Assembly: GCF_002305875.1 (NCBI RefSeq)
Contig: NZ_CP022098.1
Location: forward strand, 1,736,001-1,800,000
Origin: Cystobacter fuscus
GTDB taxonomy: Bacteria > Myxococcota > Myxococcia > Myxococcales > Myxococcaceae
Direction of reading: 5' to 3'
Length of the DNA stretch: 64,000 nucleotides
The notes beneath the pieces were generated by a model. It did not search any database, was not told where the DNA came from, and saw only the letters and a list, made by a program, of their open reading frames with translations. The position numbers and the translations under genes were made by a program. Below, piece after piece: positions 57,478-64,000 of the stretch (position 1 is its first letter; each line of letters begins with the position of its first letter).

Positions 57478-57744
57478 TCACGAGGCGGGTCGGCGTTGGG
57501 AAACGAGCATCAACCCGACCGAGACGAGCAGCGCGCCGACGACGGCCAACACGATGCCCAGGGGCGTGACGCCGGCGTACATGGCCCTGGGCGCGATGGT
57601 GGTGCCGATGATGCCCCCGAGGGTGCCTCCCACCATGCCGAGCAGCACTCCGCCCCAGAGGCCCACCAGGCGCGTGGCGGGCATCGCCACGAACGAGAGG
57701 ACACCGATGACGAGTCCGATGAACGTGTAGACGAAGATGGCCAT
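57478..57744 (-). CDS. Small integral membrane protein, GlsB/YeaQ-like
   Basis: An 88-residue protein with three hydrophobic helices: IFVYTFIGLVIGVLSFVAM, LWGGVLLGMVGGTLGGIIGTTI and PLGIVLAVVGALLVSVGLMLV. The Gly-rich GGVLLGMVGGTLGGIIG is like the GlsB/YeaQ/YmgE stress-membrane family, whose function is not established. It ends 118 bases before the frameshifted RDD gene. An inverted repeat lies in its leader. Confidence 0.75.
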   Translation of the reverse strand: MAIFVYTFIGLVIGVLSFVAMPATRLVGLWGGVLLGMVGGTLGGIIGTTIAPRAMYAGVTPLGIVLAVVGALLVSVGLMLVSQRRPAS

Positions 57745-57764
57745 GAGAAGACGCTCCCTCGCGT

Positions 57765-57778
57765 AACCCCTCGGGGTT
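57765..57778. repeat. Short hairpin in the leader of the GlsB-like gene
   Basis: AACCCC (57765-57770) and GGGGTT (57773-57778) pair around two bases, 21 bases upstream of the ATG on the minus strand. The loop is very short, so a DNA site is as likely as an RNA hairpin. It may influence translation of the membrane protein; no further evidence. Confidence 0.25.
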
Positions 57779-57864
57779 GGGTGGACCGACCGTACGAGGC
57801 AAACCTAGGAACGCGAGCGGGGAGCGGTCAGACGGTGGGGAACGAGGGCTTCCGCTCCTGGTCG

Positions 57865-58599
57865 CTAGCCGAGTTCCCCATCCAGGTGGGCCATGACGGT
57901 GAGCGCGGCGAGCGCGGCCGTCTCGGTGCGCAGGATGCGGCGGCCGAGCGTGACGGGCCGTGCGCCGAGCGCCTGCAGGGCGGACACCTCCTCGCGGGTG
58001 AGTCCTCCCTCGGGACCGACCACGAGCGCCACGGGGGTGCCGGCGGGACGCGAGCGGAAGGCCTCGCCCAGGGGCACGGCGGATTCCTCCTCGTCGAGCA
58101 CGAGCAGGAGCGTGTCCGGGGCGAGCGAGCGCGCGGCCTCCAACAGGGCGCGAGGCGGGTGGACGTGGGGCACGTCGTTGCGCCGGCACTGACGGGCGGC
58201 CTCCTCGACGATCTTCGTCCAGCGCGCGGTGCGCTCCTCGGCGCGCTTGGGCTCGAGCTTCACCACGCTGCGCGCGGCGGCCACGGGGTGGAAGGCGGTG
58301 GCGCCCAGTTCGGTGCCCTTTTGCAGCACCCACTCCAGCTTGTCCCCCTTGGGCAGCCCCTGGAGGATGTGCACCTCGCGCGAGGGCGGCGCGTGCCGGA
58401 CCTCACCGAGCCCCAGACGCACGCCGTCCTCCTCGACCGCGAGCACGCGCGCGGAGAAGGCGCGGCCGGCGCCGTCGAAGATCTCGAGCACGGAGTCCTC
58501 GGTGAGCCTCAGCACGTGCAGGAGGTAATGGCGCCGCTCGCCCGAGAGCGTCACCTCGGTGGGGGCGGGCTCGGGGAGGGGAACGAAGAGTCGGACCAC
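57865..58599 (-). CDS. rsmE: 16S rRNA (uracil-1498-N3) methyltransferase
   Basis: A 244-residue SPOUT-fold enzyme that methylates U1498 of 16S rRNA. It has an N-terminal PUA-like part with VRLFVPL and GERRHYLLHVLRL, the catalytic domain with QGLPKGDKLEWVLQKGTELG, the cofactor loop VGPEGGL and the knot end LGRRILRTETAALAAL. GTG at 58599 was chosen because it sits directly at the family's VRLFVP start; an ATG 42 bases upstream is possible. It ends a minus-strand run after the EEP-hydrolase gene. Confidence 0.92.
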   Translation of the reverse strand: MVRLFVPLPEPAPTEVTLSGERRHYLLHVLRLTEDSVLEIFDGAGRAFSARVLAVEEDGVRLGLGEVRHAPPSREVHILQGLPKGDKLEWVLQKGTELGATAFHPVAAARSVVKLEPKRAEERTARWTKIVEEAARQCRRNDVPHVHPPRALLEAARSLAPDTLLLVLDEEESAVPLGEAFRSRPAGTPVALVVGPEGGLTREEVSALQALGARPVTLGRRILRTETAALAALTVMAHLDGELG

Positions 58600-58671
58600 G
58601 GCGAGGGTGTCCTCCAGCGGGGGGAAGAGGGGGGACTTCACCAGGAAGCCGCCCCTTGCACCAGGGCCGGT

Positions 58672-59913
58672 TCAGTGCCGCGTGTCGCGCAGCGCGAAGT
58701 CGGCGACCGAGGGCAGGTGATCCGACGCATCGGTGGAGTGGTCCACCTCGAGCAGCAGGGGCTCGAGCTCGGCCGAGGCGAAGAAGGTATCGAAGCGCTT
58801 GCCGGTGGCGGGCACGACGCCATTGCCGTCGGGCAGCGAGTTGAGGGTGGACATGTCGGCCACGTCCTGCAGCCGCATCCACTGCGCGGAGTCCTTCGGG
58901 TACTTGCCGGCGACGAGCAGCTCGCGCGCCTCGTCGGGTTTCATGTACGAGCCATCCGGCATGCACACGCGCAGCTCGCGGGCGCGGCGCAGCGGATCGT
59001 GCAGCTCGTGCTCGAGCGCATGGAGCGCGCGGCGCACACGCACGTCGCCGATGTTGCCCACGCCCCAGTCGCCCACGCTGGGGTGTACGTCGCCGTAGCG
59101 CGACTCGTAGTCGCGGATCGTCTCGGTGGGCTCGTGCTTGCGCAGGGGGCTGGGCAGGAGCGAGTAGTGCTGCTTGACGTTGATGTTGGCGTTGAAGTCG
59201 CCCAGGGCGATGGAGGGCACGCCCTCGCGCGCGTGCACGAGCGCCTGGAGCTGCCAGAGCTGACCGGCGTTGACGCCGCTGTCGCCCAGGGTGTGGTGCA
59301 CGTTGTAGAGGGCCACCGGGCGGCCGCGCACGTCGATCAACGCGAAGAGGGCGCCCCGGTCCTCGTCCAGCTCGCCCACGAAGCCCTGGCGCGCGACGGC
59401 CGCCGAGCGCGCGTCCGCGGGGAAGTCATAGGTGAAGTGCGCGGCCTCCTCGAGGGGGTAACGGCTGAGGATGGCCTTGCCGTTGACCACGGGCCCGTGG
59501 ATGTCGCGGCCCTGATAGGCCACGTGGAAGCCGAAGTCGCGCGCGAGCTCCATGGCCGTGGGCTGACTGGCTTCCTGCAGGGCGATGACGTCCGGCATCC
59601 GGCCGCTCGTCTCGAGCCGATCGAAGTAGTGCTGGAGCAGGGCGCGGCGCTCGCCGCCCAGGAGGATGTTGTACGTCATCACGCGCAGGCACCTGTCCCG
59701 GGGCGGGCGGGGCTGGGGATGGTGCACCAGCAACGTGACCCCCGTGCCCAGTTGGCGAGGGCCCGTGGCCGCCTGGAGTGACTCGAACCCCTGGAACACG
59801 TGGAGGGGCTCGCGGTGCGGCAGGTGCGTGGGGGGAGCGAGGGGTACTCCGTCGATGACCCCTCTTCCGAAGGGGAGGCGATCCAGAAGTCTCGAAAGGG
59901 CCTGTCCTGGCAT
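58672..59913 (-). CDS. Endonuclease/exonuclease/phosphatase (EEP) family hydrolase
   Basis: A 413-residue protein with the EEP fold of DNase I, sphingomyelinase and inositol phosphatase. The body starts RVMTYNILLGG, then IALQEAS for the metal Glu, VVNGKAILSRYPLE, the active site LGDFNANINV and the C-terminal SDHLPSVADF with the catalytic His. The N-terminal 80 residues are not part of the fold, contain HREPLHVFQGF and lack a clear signal peptide. GAGGACTC precedes the start at 59913. The substrate (nucleic acid, lipid or phosphoester) cannot be decided from the motifs. No neighbour suggests a pathway. Confidence 0.82.
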   Translation of the reverse strand: MPGQALSRLLDRLPFGRGVIDGVPLAPPTHLPHREPLHVFQGFESLQAATGPRQLGTGVTLLVHHPQPRPPRDRCLRVMTYNILLGGERRALLQHYFDRLETSGRMPDVIALQEASQPTAMELARDFGFHVAYQGRDIHGPVVNGKAILSRYPLEEAAHFTYDFPADARSAAVARQGFVGELDEDRGALFALIDVRGRPVALYNVHHTLGDSGVNAGQLWQLQALVHAREGVPSIALGDFNANINVKQHYSLLPSPLRKHEPTETIRDYESRYGDVHPSVGDWGVGNIGDVRVRRALHALEHELHDPLRRARELRVCMPDGSYMKPDEARELLVAGKYPKDSAQWMRLQDVADMSTLNSLPDGNGVVPATGKRFDTFFASAELEPLLLEVDHSTDASDHLPSVADFALRDTRH

Positions 59914-60084
59914 GAGTCCTCGGCGTGGATGCGTGGCTCGAGCTGCGAGCTTCCCACCACAATCTCGGGCGCGTGCGGGCGCCCGCCAACCCGTGCCGTC
60001 TCCGGCGAGGGTGGACGGGACAGCGGACGAGCCCGGGAGGGCATGCCTGGTCGGCGGCACACCGGCCGGGCGCGGTGCCGGGGA

Positions 60085-60594
60085 CTAGGTGCGTGCCTGA
60101 CTGCCCCGGCCGCCGGCGGGGGGAGGCACGCGGGCGTCGGCGGGGAGCTTGTAGTCGCCCGTCAGCACGGCGACGAAGAAGAGCGGCCCCACCAGGGCGT
60201 GGACGAGGTTGGTGAGGAAGGAGGGGGATTTCTTCTCCCAGACGGAGTGGCCGGCGAGCTGCACGCCCCAGCCCACCACGGCGAGGGCGATGACGGCCCA
60301 GACGGGCAGCAGCCGCCCGAGCGGAATGCACAGCAGCATGAAGGCCGAGACGAGCAGGCCCAGCTTCGGGTCGGCGCGCAGGTACCAGAGCAGGCTGGTG
60401 AACCAGCACACCATGGCGAGCGTCAGCACGCCGCCGGGGAGCACCGGCACGGGGACCAGCTTCACCCAGTCCAGCATCGCCACGATGTGCAGGACGATGA
60501 TGGGGATGGCGATCTTGTGGGTGAGGCGGTTGGTGGGGTGCTGGTGCGAGGCGTAATACTCATCGAACAGGGCTTGGGTCCGTGGTCTGAGCAT
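60085..60594 (-). CDS. DUF962/Mpo1-like membrane protein
   Basis: A 169-residue inner-membrane protein with about four hydrophobic helices. The opening FDEYYASHQHPTNRLTHKIAIPII and the later GHSVWEKKSPSFLTNLVHALVGPLFF contain the conserved histidines of DUF962. The yeast member Mpo1 is an iron-dependent dioxygenase that shortens 2-hydroxy fatty acids; bacterial function is not known. It starts 10 bases from the end of prmA on the same strand, so co-transcription is likely. Confidence 0.88.
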   Translation of the reverse strand: MLRPRTQALFDEYYASHQHPTNRLTHKIAIPIIVLHIVAMLDWVKLVPVPVLPGGVLTLAMVCWFTSLLWYLRADPKLGLLVSAFMLLCIPLGRLLPVWAVIALAVVGWGVQLAGHSVWEKKSPSFLTNLVHALVGPLFFVAVLTGDYKLPADARVPPPAGGRGSQART

Positions 60595-60603
60595 GGGGAG
60601 AGT

Positions 60604-61473
60604 CTAAGCCCGATGGAAGTCCAGCCGCACCCACTCGCCCTGCTGGGCACCTGGTTCCGCCACCAGACCGAGCTTCACGTAGGCCGCCTCCACGTCCGCC
60701 TTCTGGTGCGCGAGCACGCCCGCCAGCAGCAGCTTGTCCTTCACCCGGGCGACGATGAGCGGCGCCAGCTCGATGAGCGTGTTGGCGAGGATGTTGGCCA
60801 CCACCAGCTCGAAGACGCCGTCCACCGCGTCGAGGCTCTTGCCGGACAATTCCAGTCCAGGGGTCGCGTTGACCTCGGCGTTCTCCCGGGCGAGCTCCAC
60901 CGACACCGGATCGTTGTCCGTGCCCACCACGCGCCCGGCCCCCAGCTTCTTCGCGGCGATGGCCAGCACCCCCGTCCCCGTGCCCACATCCAGCACGCTC
61001 GCGCCCGGATGGGTGGCCATGTAGTCATCCACCGCACCCAGACAGAGCGAGGTGGTGGGGTGGTCGCCGGTGCCAAAGGCCATCTTCGGCTCGATGACGA
61101 GGCGCACCCGGTCGGCCGGGGCCTGGGGGGCTTCCCAGGGGGGGCCCACCCACAGCCGGCCCACCTGGACGGACTTGATGTGGACCTTCCAGGCGTTGCT
61201 CCAGTCCTGCTGGGCCTCCTCGGCGAGCTGCAGCCGCGCCGAGGGGAAGCTCTCGGCGAGCTGGGCGCGAGCGGCCTCGGCCGTCTCGGCGTCCTCGAAG
61301 TAGGCCACGAGGATGGCCTCGCCCGGCGCGGGCGCCCGGACGCCGGGCATGGTGGGCCCCTCGCGATCCCGCACTTCCAGTCCCAGCACGCCCACGTCGT
61401 GGAGCAGATCCTGCGCCGCCTCTGAGTCCCCGTCCGGCAAGTCCACCGTGAGGGTCTGATACGTCCCCGTCAT
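60604..61473 (-). CDS. prmA: Ribosomal protein L11 methyltransferase
   Basis: A 289-residue methyltransferase that trimethylates ribosomal protein L11. The N-terminal L11-recognition domain covers residues 1-100. The catalytic domain has MAFGTGDHPTTSLCL, the SAM loop VLDVGTGTGVLAIAA, GTDNDP and the NILANTLIEL motif typical of PrmA. GAGAAGGGCG precedes the ATG. It diverges from the minor-pilin operon, with 228 bases between. Confidence 0.94.
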   Translation of the reverse strand: MTGTYQTLTVDLPDGDSEAAQDLLHDVGVLGLEVRDREGPTMPGVRAPAPGEAILVAYFEDAETAEAARAQLAESFPSARLQLAEEAQQDWSNAWKVHIKSVQVGRLWVGPPWEAPQAPADRVRLVIEPKMAFGTGDHPTTSLCLGAVDDYMATHPGASVLDVGTGTGVLAIAAKKLGAGRVVGTDNDPVSVELARENAEVNATPGLELSGKSLDAVDGVFELVVANILANTLIELAPLIVARVKDKLLLAGVLAHQKADVEAAYVKLGLVAEPGAQQGEWVRLDFHRA

Positions 61474-61701
61474 GTCGCCCTTCTCGCATCTCTCGTTGTT
61501 CCCGGGAAGATGCCGGGTGGGCTGCAGTGGAGGAAGAAATTTCGAGGTGGCGGGCGCTTCGCTCGTCGGTCCGGGAGGGAACTGGCGGGTGAGGCGATTT
61601 CCTCTTGCGGAATTTGCGGTAAGCTTCCCTTGAAACCCCTCATCATCAGGCCCTCCGTTGTCCAGCCCCTCCCCGTGTGCGCCCGTGATTCAGGATGGAG
61701 T

Positions 61702-62484
61702 ATGAAGCGAACCCGTCGCAATACCGGCTTCTCCCTGCTTGAGCTGATGACGGTGGTGGGCATCATCGGCATTCTCGCCGCGCTGTCGCTGGCCGCGTTG
61801 GAGGTGCTGCCACAGCGCACGCGGCTGACGGGCGGCGCGCTCGAGTTCGCCGCCGTCATCTCCAGTGCCCGCTCCCAGGCCTACGGCCGCAACCAGCGCG
61901 TGGCGGTGTTGATCAACGCCGCCACCCAGAACCTCGGCCAGCCCATCCGCTACTGGGTGGTGGTGGACAAATGGTCGGACCTGTCCCAGGCGCTGAGCAA
62001 CAAGCCGGACTGGAGCGGGCTGAATGACCTCACGCCCACCTCTCCGGACAGGACGGATGATTCCTTCATGATGTACGACTCCGGCTACTTCAACTCGTCG
62101 GTGCGGGTGTATCCGCTCGGTTTCATCAGCGCGGTGGGCTCGGTGACGCACCCGTCCTGCGGCAAGCCCGAGTTCGCCGACATTCGTCTCGCTCGTGGGC
62201 AGCCCTCGAGCTCCGACGACATCTTTCCGCCGCCCTACTGCTTCGTGCCGAGCAGCAAGGGGTGCACCTTCTGCACCGGAGATGGCGTCTCGCAGCCCGT
62301 GCGCGGCGTCATCTTCTTCGAACCGGATGGCTCCGTGCGATTCGCCAACGCGGCGGGGACTGTCTCCAACCAGGGCGCGGCCTCCATCACCTTCCGGCCC
62401 ACCGACAGTGGGTTGGAGAATGTCCAGGCCGTCGTCATCACCAACACCGGTCTTGTGCGGACCTTTTCGGCGTCCACGAGGTGA
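61702..62484 (+). CDS. Type IV minor pilin, FimU/FimT/GspH-like
   Basis: A 260-residue prepilin with the class III signal RNTGFSLLELM, cut by prepilin peptidase between G and F and carrying the Glu at +5. The hydrophobic helix MTVVGIIGILAALSLAALEVL follows. The globular part shows ARSQAYGRNQRVAV, as in FimT/FimU proteins, and a later CTFC pair that can make a disulphide. It begins a pilin run in which the next gene starts five bases after its stop. In Myxococcus the same order (fimU, pilV, pilW, pilX, pilY1) primes pilus assembly. Confidence 0.9.
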   Translation: MKRTRRNTGFSLLELMTVVGIIGILAALSLAALEVLPQRTRLTGGALEFAAVISSARSQAYGRNQRVAVLINAATQNLGQPIRYWVVVDKWSDLSQALSNKPDWSGLNDLTPTSPDRTDDSFMMYDSGYFNSSVRVYPLGFISAVGSVTHPSCGKPEFADIRLARGQPSSSDDIFPPPYCFVPSSKGCTFCTGDGVSQPVRGVIFFEPDGSVRFANAAGTVSNQGAASITFRPTDSGLENVQAVVITNTGLVRTFSASTR

Positions 62485-62489
62485 TTTCC

Positions 62490-63065
62490 ATGTTGCCAAG
62501 GGGTTCCTCCCGCCCACGCCACGGCTTCACGACCATCGAGGCGCTCGTCGCCGCGGTGGTGTTCCTCCTGGGTCTCTCCGGTCTGCTCGGCGCGCTCACC
62601 CAGGCGCGCAACGCCACCGCCCAGGCGCGCCGGTACATGCAGGCCACCGACATCGCCAATGACCTGGTCGAGCAGATACAACTCTGGGACATCAAGGACT
62701 CGCGTCTGGCCAGCCCGGCGACCGGCGTGTGCAAGGACGATCCGATGGACAAGGCGGGCGCCCTGCTCCAGCCCGAGGCCTCCTCCGCGTTCCAGGCCTA
62801 TGCGGCGTGCATGAAGGACGAGATCAACATCGCCTCCAACAAGTGGGCGGGTCTGAAGGATCCCACCTCCACCTTCGACAAGGGTCACGTCTTCAAGGAC
62901 GAGCAGGGCAACATCACCAAGTACAGGCGCTTCTACAGCATCCTGGTGCAGGATGTGCGCCCGGGCGTCAAGCGCCTGCAGATCTGGGTGAAGGTTCGCT
63001 ACGACGACGCGGGCGAGCCGCGGGTCGTGACCACCCAGGCGATGCGTCTTCAGATGGGGAGCTAG
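62490..63065 (+). CDS. Type IV minor pilin, PilV-like
   Basis: A 191-residue prepilin. The signal RHGFTTIEALV is cut after G and has Glu at +5, with the helix VAAVVFLLGLSGLLGALTQARN behind. The small globular domain has CKDDP and a second Cys near CMKDE. GAGGTG lies seven bases ahead of the ATG. It overlaps neither neighbour but is only two bases from the next start. PilV caps or joins the minor pilin complex in the model systems. Confidence 0.88.
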   Translation: MLPRGSSRPRHGFTTIEALVAAVVFLLGLSGLLGALTQARNATAQARRYMQATDIANDLVEQIQLWDIKDSRLASPATGVCKDDPMDKAGALLQPEASSAFQAYAACMKDEINIASNKWAGLKDPTSTFDKGHVFKDEQGNITKYRRFYSILVQDVRPGVKRLQIWVKVRYDDAGEPRVVTTQAMRLQMGS

Positions 63066-63067
63066 AG

Positions 63068-64000
63068 ATGCGACAACGGCATGGTTTCTCCCTCATCGAG
63101 CTGCTGGTGAGCTCCGCCGTGACCTTCCTCACGGTGCTCACGGTCTCCGCGGCGTTCCTGAACTACTCCCAGTCCTTCTACACGCAGGCGGGCATCCGGG
63201 GTGGGCAGGCCTCGCTGCGGCAGAGTCACCTGATGGTGATCCGCAACCTGCGCATGGCGGGCTATGGCATGGAGCCGGCGCTGGCCTTCGGTTTTCCCGA
63301 TGGCTGGAAGCGCAGCGCGGCGAACAACAACAACATGTCCAACCGGCTCGTCTTCCGGATGCGCAACCCCGCGTTCAACGCCTTCGCTTCCTTGCCTCTG
63401 TCCGCCGCGTCCATCAACCTCTCCCAGCCGCTGAAGCAGACGCTGCGCGAGGGGCAGATCATCCAGGTCATGTGTGAAGGGGCTGTCGCCTGGTCCTACG
63501 CCCAGCTGAGCGCGGATGCGCCGGCCAAGAGCACGACCCTGTCGCTCAAGGGCGCGACCGGAAAGTTCCCCAACCTCAACGCCTTCACCGCGCCCTGCTT
63601 CGGCTCGGCGGGCGGCAAGATCAACATCTTCAAGATCGACGTCTACGACTACTCCCTGCGCTTCATCGATGACCGCCCCTATCTCTTCCGCCAGCATGGG
63701 ATTGGACCCGTTTCCTCGTCCGATCCCTATGGCGAGCCGGTGGCCGAGGACATCGAGGCGTTTCGCGTCACCTTCCTCCGGGAGGATGGCTCTCCCTTCC
63801 TGCCGGATCCCACGGCCGCCGCGCCTGACTACGACACGCCCGTGGACGATGCGCTGCGTGGGCCCACGAACAAGAGCCCGGCCAACATCCGCGCCGTCAT
63901 CGTGGGCATGGTGGCGCGCAGCAGCACCCGGGATCTGTCCACCACCGCGGACAACAAAATCCCCGCGTTCAGCAAGAAGGAGGATGCGGTGAAGGACTTC
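63068..64000 (+). CDS. Type IV minor pilin, PilW-like (partial)
   Basis: A prepilin whose frame remains open for 311 codons to the window edge. The signal RQRHGFSLIELLV is cut after G with Glu at +5; the helix SSAVTFLTVLTVSAAFLNY follows, then the PilW-type QASLRQSHLMVIRNLRMAGYGME. GGGGAGC precedes the ATG. The globular part is large, as in PilW. The next genes, if the usual order holds, would be pilX and pilY1 outside the window. Confidence 0.9.
   Translation, partial: MRQRHGFSLIELLVSSAVTFLTVLTVSAAFLNYSQSFYTQAGIRGGQASLRQSHLMVIRNLRMAGYGMEPALAFGFPDGWKRSAANNNNMSNRLVFRMRNPAFNAFASLPLSAASINLSQPLKQTLREGQIIQVMCEGAVAWSYAQLSADAPAKSTTLSLKGATGKFPNLNAFTAPCFGSAGGKINIFKIDVYDYSLRFIDDRPYLFRQHGIGPVSSSDPYGEPVAEDIEAFRVTFLREDGSPFLPDPTAAAPDYDTPVDDALRGPTNKSPANIRAVIVGMVARSSTRDLSTTADNKIPAFSKKEDAVKDF

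Overview
The window is very GC-rich, almost fully coding DNA. Gene content points to a myxobacterium (Myxococcota, probably suborder Cystobacterineae): NtrC-type regulators paired with membrane kinases, long Pro/Ala-rich sensor proteins, type IV minor pilins in the order seen in Myxococcus, a wax-ester-synthase family protein, KDO lipopolysaccharide genes and SitA-like lipoprotein toxins. No rRNA, tRNA, CRISPR array, insertion sequence or phage gene was seen. The organism call is inferred from gene content and style only; no database was searched.

Layout. 0-1 kb: end of an unknown gene, a CPxCG protein and an Hsp20 chaperone. 1-9.4 kb: envelope sugar block on the minus strand (pyrG, kdsA, kdsC, then kdsB with an MsbA-like ABC exporter), a 16-codon micro-ORF behind a perfect Shine-Dalgarno, a strong terminator, and a divergent wecB. 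9.4-16 kb: an RluA pseudouridine synthase and three signalling proteins. 16-24 kb: purF, a ceramidase-like protein, a YhbY protein, a DnaJ/TPR protein with very long repeats, a secreted protein of four six-cysteine repeats and a TSUP permease. 24-30 kb: an acyl-CoA carboxylase set (biotin carboxylase, biotin carrier, carboxyltransferase) with a RutE-like nitroreductase and unknown genes. 31.4-37.4 kb: accessory island with a lipoprotein of lower GC and a tandem duplication (about 2.19 kb per unit) of a SitA-like toxin plus pentapeptide-like immunity gene. 37.4-48 kb: aroE-like gene, a likely sigma-54 transcription unit with an Asp-box protein, M3 oligopeptidase, three small STAS/SpoIIAA-like proteins, VUT-family permease, methyltransferase, Cys-rich secreted protein and WS/DGAT acyltransferase. 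48-57.8 kb: rsgA, an NtrC-type regulator, an old-yellow-enzyme reductase with an operator-like site, a multi-spanning kinase, an MshEN/GAF-like/HEAT protein and a frameshifted zinc-ribbon/RDD gene. 57.8-64 kb: rsmE, an EEP-fold hydrolase, a DUF962/Mpo1-like protein, prmA and the start of a minor-pilin operon (fimU-, pilV-, pilW-like) running off the edge.

How genes work together. PyrG makes the CTP that KdsB uses to activate KDO made by KdsA and KdsC; the nearby ABC exporter and WecB fit envelope building. The carboxylase genes form one enzyme. The most notable element is the duplicated toxin/immunity cassette: the two copies are almost identical except in one continuous window covering the toxin tip and the start of the immunity protein, which looks like a specificity-switching segment of a kin-discrimination system.
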